Source of the DNA: Microvirga flavescens
GTDB lineage: Bacteria > Pseudomonadota > Alphaproteobacteria > Rhizobiales > Beijerinckiaceae
Assembly (NCBI RefSeq): GCF_003290125.1
Contig: NZ_QMKH01000001.1
Span: 62,001-126,000 of the forward strand
Reading direction: 5' to 3'
Length of the DNA: 64,000 bases
The notes under the pieces were generated by a model, which saw only the letters and a list, made by a program, of their open reading frames with translations, had not been told where the DNA came from and made no database searches. Shown piece by piece: positions 59,057-64,000 of this stretch. A program made the position numbers and the translations under genes. Numbering within the stretch: the stretch's first letter is position 1; every line of letters starts with the position of its first letter.

Positions 59057-60517
59057 ATGATCGGACGCCGGAGCGTTCTGAAAGGCATCGGCGCGGCGGC
59101 TCTCGCTTCCGCGACCGGCGCTTCGGGACTTCTCGCGCGTCCGGTAAAGATTGCGCCGCTCACACCGCGCCCGCCGGCACCCGGCGGGCGCGTTCTCGAT
59201 TGGCGCTTTACCAGCATGGAACGCCCCGCGCGCCTTCTCGGACCCATGGGCCCCGAGACGCGCGTGTGGACCTACACGGATGAACTCATGCCCGTGCTGC
59301 GCGCCCGGGTCGGCGACACGATCCGCGCACGGCTTGAGAACCGTCTCGACGAGCACACCGCCATTCACTGGCACGGCATCCGCGTGCCGAACGCGATGGA
59401 CGGCGTTCCGTTCGTGACGCAGCCTCCCGTGAACAAGGGCGAGAGCTTCACTTACGAATTCACCCTGCCCGATCCCGGCACGTTCTTCATCCATCCTCAC
59501 TGCAATGAATCCGGACAGACCGGACGAGGCATGGCGGGCGTCCTGATCGTGGAAGGCGACGAGCGCCGCGCGCCGGATGCCGATCTCATTCTCGCCTGCA
59601 AGGATTGGCGCCTCGCCGAGGATGGAAGCTGGCTTCCCTTCGAGACGACGGAAGGCGCAAGCCGCGCGGGAACTTTCGGCACCGTGCGCGCCGTCAACGG
59701 CGTCGGCTCCGTCAATGCCGATGTGCCGGCGGAAGGCGATATCCGCCTGCGCGTGCTCAATCTCGACGGCAGCCGCGTTCTCGAAATCGGCGTCGATGGA
59801 GCGGAGGCTTACGTCATCGCCATCGACGGCAATGCCGTGCCGCCCTTCGCGCTCGAGACATGGCGCATGGGATCGGCCATGCGTCTCGACATTCTGGTGC
59901 GCGCGCCGAAAGCCGGAAAAAGCTTCAAGGTGATCGACTATTATTCGTCGGAGCCCTGGACGCTCGGCACCTATCGCGCCGTCGGCTCCGCGCGGAAGGT
60001 GCGCGCTTTCGATCCCGCCATTCTCTATGCACCCGATCTGCCACGCGCCGACCTCGCGCAAGCGGAACGCATGAGCTTCACCTTCTCCGCATCCTCCGGC
60101 TCCGCTGCGGACATGGCGACGAAGCTCGAGCCGAGCGATCCGCTCGCGAAAGTTCTGCTCGACGGTCTGTGCGTGCGCGACAAGACGTTCTGGGCGATCA
60201 ATCAGGCCTCGTGGCCGACAACCGACCATCGCCAACTGCCCGCTCCGCTCGGCCTGCTGCAGGCCGGCCGCTCCTATGTGTTCGAGCTGATGAACGCGAC
60301 ACCGCATCATCATCCGATTCATCTGCACGGCCACACCTTCGAGGTCTTGAGCACATCCCGGCTCGCGCGCCCGCGCCACTTTGCAGATACCGTTTTGTTG
60401 CAACCGAAGGAACGGATCAAGATCGCCTTCGTCGCACAAAAAGGCGACTGGATGTTCCATTGCCATCTGCTCGAGCATCTCGAATACGGCATGATGGGCT
60501 ATTTGCGGGTCGCGTGA
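59057..60517 (+). CDS. Tat-exported multicopper oxidase
   Basis: A 486-residue periplasmic copper oxidase with a twin-arginine leader (GRRSVLKGIGAAALASATGA). Copper ligands are IHWHG (H104, H106), HPHC (146-149), HPIHLHGH (from about 419) and HCHLLEHLEYGMM (from about 468), the last including the type 1 Cys, His and Met. All four copper-binding motifs are intact. In an iron-type operon, ferroxidase activity, Fe(II) to Fe(III), is the likely role, but cuprous oxidase or phenol oxidase is possible. It starts 4 bases after the imelysin stop and its TGA overlaps the next ATG. Confidence 0.9.
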   Translation: MIGRRSVLKGIGAAALASATGASGLLARPVKIAPLTPRPPAPGGRVLDWRFTSMERPARLLGPMGPETRVWTYTDELMPVLRARVGDTIRARLENRLDEHTAIHWHGIRVPNAMDGVPFVTQPPVNKGESFTYEFTLPDPGTFFIHPHCNESGQTGRGMAGVLIVEGDERRAPDADLILACKDWRLAEDGSWLPFETTEGASRAGTFGTVRAVNGVGSVNADVPAEGDIRLRVLNLDGSRVLEIGVDGAEAYVIAIDGNAVPPFALETWRMGSAMRLDILVRAPKAGKSFKVIDYYSSEPWTLGTYRAVGSARKVRAFDPAILYAPDLPRADLAQAERMSFTFSASSGSAADMATKLEPSDPLAKVLLDGLCVRDKTFWAINQASWPTTDHRQLPAPLGLLQAGRSYVFELMNATPHHHPIHLHGHTFEVLSTSRLARPRHFADTVLLQPKERIKIAFVAQKGDWMFHCHLLEHLEYGMMGYLRVA

Positions 60518-61683
60518 TGAAGCGCTTCGTCATCGCGGGTCTGATTGGCATTGCACCGGTACAGAGCCACGCTCTCGATGAGGCCATCGGCCGTGCCCTG
60601 TTCCGCCGCGCCTGGGTTCCCGCGCCTTCATCGACGCTTGCCAATGACGGACTGGGACCGCTGTTCAATGCGCGCTCCTGCGCCGCCTGCCACACGACGC
60701 TTGACCGTGTGAAGGTGGAGACCGATGCCGCCGGCATCGTGATGAGCGACAACATCGCCCTCAGGTTCAGCAACGCCTCCGGCGCGCCCGATCCGGTTTA
60801 CGGCAGGCAGTTGCAGACATCCGCCGTTTCCGGCGTCATGCCGGAAGGGCGCATCGTCATGAGCAATGGCTGCTACAAGCCTGATGCCCTCGCCTATGGC
60901 GATCTCGATCCGCAAACGCGCACGGGCACACTCCTCGCGCCGGCCCTTCGCGGTCTCGGCCTCATCGAAACCATCCCGGACGCTGCCATTCTTGCGATGA
61001 CGCAGGAGGAAAAACCGGATGGCGTGCGCGGGCGCATCAACTGGGTCACGGATAGCCACGGACAAAAGCGCATCGGACGCTTCGGATGGAAGGCTTCCGC
61101 TCCAACGTTGCCGGAGCAGGTCGAACAGGCCTTCCATCTCGATCTCGGCATGTCGACGCTGGGACGCCCTGCCCTTGCGGGCGATTGTACGTCTGCACAG
61201 AAGGCCTGCCTTGCGGCGCCCCACGGGGGCGACGAAACCACGCCGGAGATTTCCGGCGAGATCGTCTCTCGCATCGCGGCCTATCTTGCTTCAATCGCGC
61301 CGCCTCCTGTGGCTGAAACCAAACGCGCGGGCGAGCGTCTCTTTGCAGCAACCGGCTGCGCGGCCTGCCATCGCCCGTCCATTCCCGGAAAGGACGGCCC
61401 GGTCCGCGCTTTCACCGACCTTCTGCTCCACGACATGGGAGCGGAGCTTGACGGCGGTGCGACGGAACCGGGCGTGGCCTCAACAGAATGGCGCACCGCG
61501 CCGCTCTGGGGCCTTTCGCGAGCTCTTGCGAACAGCTCACGGCTGTTGCATGACGGACGTGCCTCGACCCTTGAGGACGCCATCCGCCTGCATGGCGGAG
61601 AGGCCGCTCGAGCAAGGACACGTTTCGAGGCTCTCAATGCGTCTGAACGGCAAAAGCTCATCGAATACTTGAGGTCGCTATGA
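60517..61683 (+). CDS. Di-haem c-type cytochrome of the thiol-oxidoreductase-like / DUF1111-type family
   Basis: A 388-residue secreted protein with a signal peptide (MKRFVIAGLIGIAPVQSHA). Two CxxCH haem c motifs are present: CAACH at 55-59 (RSCAACHTT) and CAACH at 281-285 (TGCAACHRP). LLHDMGAEL, WRTAPLWGL and LLHDGRASTLEDAIRLHGGEA resemble the MauG/CCP-like di-haem proteins that sit with imelysins. It starts at ATG 60517 overlapping the oxidase stop (TGATG) and overlaps the next gene by ATGA. It may transfer electrons during periplasmic iron handling. Confidence 0.87.
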   Translation: MKRFVIAGLIGIAPVQSHALDEAIGRALFRRAWVPAPSSTLANDGLGPLFNARSCAACHTTLDRVKVETDAAGIVMSDNIALRFSNASGAPDPVYGRQLQTSAVSGVMPEGRIVMSNGCYKPDALAYGDLDPQTRTGTLLAPALRGLGLIETIPDAAILAMTQEEKPDGVRGRINWVTDSHGQKRIGRFGWKASAPTLPEQVEQAFHLDLGMSTLGRPALAGDCTSAQKACLAAPHGGDETTPEISGEIVSRIAAYLASIAPPPVAETKRAGERLFAATGCAACHRPSIPGKDGPVRAFTDLLLHDMGAELDGGATEPGVASTEWRTAPLWGLSRALANSSRLLHDGRASTLEDAIRLHGGEAARARTRFEALNASERQKLIEYLRSL

Positions 61684-62741
61684 GGACAGACATGTTCCGG
61701 TTGCCCGTCGTCGCCTTTATGGCGCTCGTTGTCTTCACAGGTGTCGCGAAAGCGGACGCGAACCGCGAAACGCTGGTGAAAGTCTCGCGCGACTTCATCA
61801 TTCCCCGTTACGAGACGCTCGCCAAGGCGATGACGGCGCAGCAACTCGCATGGGAGACCTTTTGCGCCGCTCCGAAGACGGAGGCAGCCTCCTCCCTTCA
61901 GGATGCGTATCAGAAAGCCGCCGATGCCTGGGCGGGCATCGAGTTCGTTCTCTACGGGCCGATCTCCACCGATTTTCGTTTCGAACGCATGGCGCATTGG
62001 CCGGAGCGGCAGAACACCGTCAACCGCGCACTCGGCAATCTTCTCTCGCGCACCGGCGAGGATGATTTGACGCCTGAGCGCTTTCCCCAAACGAGCGCTG
62101 CGGTGCAAGGTTTGACCGCGCTCGAACGTCTGCTCTTCGAGAAGGACGCCGCAAAGGCGCTGACGGATGGTTCGGATGCCGCCAAGCGCCGCTGCGCCGT
62201 CGGCCGCGCTATTGCGCGCGGCCTTAGCGTAACGAGCGCCAAGGTTCTCGATGAGTGGCGTCGTCCAGGTGGCATGCTTGCCACGCTGGAGAGCGGAGAC
62301 ACCGCCCTTCTCGACGATGGCGCAACACGCCTCGCCACGGACTATGTGGGCCTGTTCGACATCATCGACGATCAAAAGCTCGGCGCTCCGATGGGCAAGA
62401 AGCCGGACGACGCAAAGCCCTTGCTGGCAGAAGGCTGGCGCAGCCAGCGCTCCTTGCGCGCCATCCTTATCAATCTCGACGCAGCGGAAGCGATGGGCAA
62501 GCTGCTTGTCGATCCCAATTCAGACGAGGGCTCATCCCTGTTCTACGCCCTGCGCACCGCGCGCGCGATGACGCAGGGGCTCGGACAGGCGAACATCGGA
62601 ACGCTCTCCGCCGATCCCAAAACGCGTGGCCGGATCGTTCTTTTGCGCGACGCCGTTCACTCGCTGCGCGAGATTGCGGGCAACACCATTCCAACCGCGC
62701 TTGGCGTGACGATAGGGTTCAACAGCCGTGACGGCGATTGA
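61680..62741 (+). CDS. Second imelysin-family periplasmic protein
   Basis: A 353-residue exported protein with signal peptide (FRLPVVAFMALVVFTGVAKA). The imelysin fold is suggested by ETLAKAMTAQQLAWETFCA, DAYQKAADAWAGIEFVLYGPI and the GLTALERLLFE segment in place of GxHxxE: G-L-T-A-L-E keeps the Gly and Glu but has Thr for His. This His loss is usual for the second imelysin in such operons, as far as I recall. It overlaps the di-haem gene by 4 bases and the DUF1513 gene by 14 bases. Confidence 0.83.
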   Translation: MRTDMFRLPVVAFMALVVFTGVAKADANRETLVKVSRDFIIPRYETLAKAMTAQQLAWETFCAAPKTEAASSLQDAYQKAADAWAGIEFVLYGPISTDFRFERMAHWPERQNTVNRALGNLLSRTGEDDLTPERFPQTSAAVQGLTALERLLFEKDAAKALTDGSDAAKRRCAVGRAIARGLSVTSAKVLDEWRRPGGMLATLESGDTALLDDGATRLATDYVGLFDIIDDQKLGAPMGKKPDDAKPLLAEGWRSQRSLRAILINLDAAEAMGKLLVDPNSDEGSSLFYALRTARAMTQGLGQANIGTLSADPKTRGRIVLLRDAVHSLREIAGNTIPTALGVTIGFNSRDGD

Positions 62742-63843
62742 CCGGCGCTCATTCCTCGCGGCTTTGAGCGCGACGATTGCCGCGTCCGGCGGATCGCGGC
62801 TTGCCTTTGCGGGCACCCCCGAGCCGCTCTTCGTCTCGGCCAGCCTAGACTCATCGGATGCCGCATACGTCGCCGTGTTCGCACTCGACGGGCGCATGCT
62901 CTTCAACACGCGTTTGCCTGAGCGCGGCCACGACATTGCCATCCGCCCCTTCTCCGAAGATCTCGTGGTTTTCGCTCGCAGGCCCGGCAACTGGGCCGCG
63001 ATCATCGACCGCAACAGCGGCAACGTAACACGGGTCGTCACCTCGCCGCCGGGTCGTCATTTTTACGGCCACGGCGTGTTTTCAGCCGATGGCGGACTGC
63101 TCTATGCCACCGAGAACGCGATGGCGACGGGAGATGGCGTTCTCGGCATCTATGACGCGACGGCGGATTATCGCCGGGTCGGCGAAATGCCAAGCTACGG
63201 CATCGGCCCTCACGATCTCGCGTTTCTCCCCGGCCATCGCCACATCGTGGTGGCGAATGGCGGCATCAAAACGCATCCCGGAACGGGCCGCGAAATTCTC
63301 AACAAGGACGAGATGGAGCCGAGCCTCGCGCTCGTCGATCCGCAAAGCGGCAGCGTTCTCGTCAAGACGGACCTTGGTGCGGCGTTGAAGGGGCTGAGCA
63401 TCCGCCACCTCGCCGTCACGGCAGCAGGCACAACGGTGTTCGGCTGCCAGTTCGAGGGCGACCCGAATGAGATGCCGCCTCTCGTCGGCGTCATGACGCC
63501 CGATGGCAAGACGCGTTTTCTCGACATGCCGGAAGACGATCTCGGCGCGCTTCAAAACTATGTCGGCTCTGTCTCCCTCGATGCCTCCGGCAAACTCGCC
63601 GCCGCCACAAGCCCGCGCGGCAACACCATCGCGTTCTGGGATGTGTCGAGCGGGCAATATCTCGGGCGTCGCCGCATGTCAGACGTGTGCGGCGTGGCGG
63701 CAGCGCCCATTGAAGGCGTCCTTCTTGCAACCTCCGGCAATTCCGGCGTCAGGCTCGCCCCGGTGGCAACACAGGAGCTGAAGCGTCTCGGTGGAACGGA
63801 GCTCGACCGCTGGACCTGGGACAACCATCTGCGGCGTTTGTGA
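62728..63843 (+). CDS. DUF1513 family exported beta-propeller-like protein
   Basis: A 371-residue protein with a twin-arginine-like leader (DRRSFLAALSATIAASGGS, cut near AFAG). The body is a repeated beta-sheet pattern typical of a WD-like propeller, with GRHFYGHGVFSADGGLLYATEN, YGIGPHDLAFLPGHRHIVVANGG and WTWDNHL at the end, all features of DUF1513. The start is GTG at 62728 within the end of the imelysin gene. Function unknown; it is consistently encoded with imelysin and di-haem proteins, so it is probably part of a periplasmic iron system. Confidence 0.85.
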   Translation: MTAIDRRSFLAALSATIAASGGSRLAFAGTPEPLFVSASLDSSDAAYVAVFALDGRMLFNTRLPERGHDIAIRPFSEDLVVFARRPGNWAAIIDRNSGNVTRVVTSPPGRHFYGHGVFSADGGLLYATENAMATGDGVLGIYDATADYRRVGEMPSYGIGPHDLAFLPGHRHIVVANGGIKTHPGTGREILNKDEMEPSLALVDPQSGSVLVKTDLGAALKGLSIRHLAVTAAGTTVFGCQFEGDPNEMPPLVGVMTPDGKTRFLDMPEDDLGALQNYVGSVSLDASGKLAAATSPRGNTIAFWDVSSGQYLGRRRMSDVCGVAAAPIEGVLLATSGNSGVRLAPVATQELKRLGGTELDRWTWDNHLRRL

Positions 63844-63929
63844 AGCTACGCAGCAGCATTTTCCGTGCTGCCACGGCGACAAACGTCACGCCTGTCCTAT
63901 AGTGCAAGGCTGGATGGATGGAGGCCCCG

Positions 63930-64000
63930 ATGATCTTCGATCGATGGCTCGACATGCCGGTCTGGGGCATCTTCGTCAGCCTGGCCGCTCTCCTCACGAT
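63930..64000 (+). CDS. Partial gene for a predicted membrane protein (3' end beyond window)
   Basis: ATG 63930 with GGAGG about 6 bases upstream opens a frame of 23 codons to the window edge. The visible residues, MIFDRWLDMPVWGIFVSLAA, end in a hydrophobic stretch that looks like a first membrane segment. Too short to assign a family. It lies 86 bases after the DUF1513 gene. Confidence 0.5.
   Translation, partial: MIFDRWLDMPVWGIFVSLAALLT

Noticed and set aside
59605..60516. Upstream extension of the di-haem protein frame
   Set aside because: Lies inside the multicopper oxidase gene in another frame; signal peptide starts at ATG 60517.
1..64000. Search for tRNA, rRNA, CRISPR arrays, IS ends and attachment sites
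   Set aside because: No cloverleaf-like sequence with a T-loop, no repeated spacer array, no transposase and no paired att-like repeats were seen in the gene-free stretches.

Overview
The window looks like chromosomal DNA of an alphaproteobacterium, most likely of the order Hyphomicrobiales (Rhizobiales). This rests on high GC, dense overlapping operons and several gene types: a membrane diheme / [2Fe-2S] / adenylate cyclase of the Sinorhizobium CyaC kind, an imelysin / di-haem / DUF1513 iron locus with an Irr-like box, and PhnS2/PhnT/PhnU2-type transport genes. I see no rRNA, tRNA, IS element, prophage or CRISPR array. Species assignment is not possible from this alone.

Layout. 1-7942: assimilatory sulfate reduction, with cysH-cysD-cysN (leftward) divergent from cysJ-cysI-cysG (rightward). 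The shared control region carries two inverted repeats of identical geometry. 7943-17057: a mixed block with a tiny predicted membrane protein, an Ada-AlkA repair fusion, an RTX Ca-binding protein, a single-domain response regulator, a small unknown protein, a KgtP-type permease, a self-processing P1/DmpA peptidase and a cardiolipin synthase. 17058-22875 (leftward): a redox-sensing adenylate cyclase, a type III polyketide synthase, an isoprenylcysteine-methyltransferase-type enzyme and an AceE-like ThDP enzyme. 23078-32346: an OGFr-domain protein, an orphan ParA, an SDR, a sugar-acid catabolic pair (FAH-family dehydratase plus 2-oxoglutarate semialdehyde dehydrogenase), a 58-residue conserved protein, PEP carboxylase and a YegD-type Hsp70. 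32540-43018: Tex, a TPP riboswitch with thiBPQ, a phosphonate-type ABC transporter and a HisN-type phosphatase. 43214-45514: a GGDEF-EAL protein.

45743-57552 is the most coherent functional block and looks like a cell-wall amino-sugar salvage locus. It holds a GlcNAc-type kinase, a GntR regulator, a SIS-type glucosamine-6-P deaminase and NagA. A leftward dipeptide/oligopeptide-type transporter (binding protein, two permeases, no ATPase) ends in a GNAT enzyme. Divergent from it are AnmK, a cytosolic beta-lactamase-fold hydrolase, MurQ and a second BadF-type kinase. Together these could import muropeptides or anhydro-sugars, process them, and convert anhydroMurNAc and GlcNAc to fructose-6-P. 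Similar box sequences precede both rightward transcription units.

57772-63843 is an iron-related periplasmic locus: imelysin, Tat-exported multicopper oxidase, di-haem c protein, second imelysin, DUF1513. The genes are nearly all overlapping and an Irr-like box lies upstream. A truncated membrane-protein gene begins at 63930. Start sites were chosen by Shine-Dalgarno spacing and family alignment from memory, so many differ from the longest possible reading frame.
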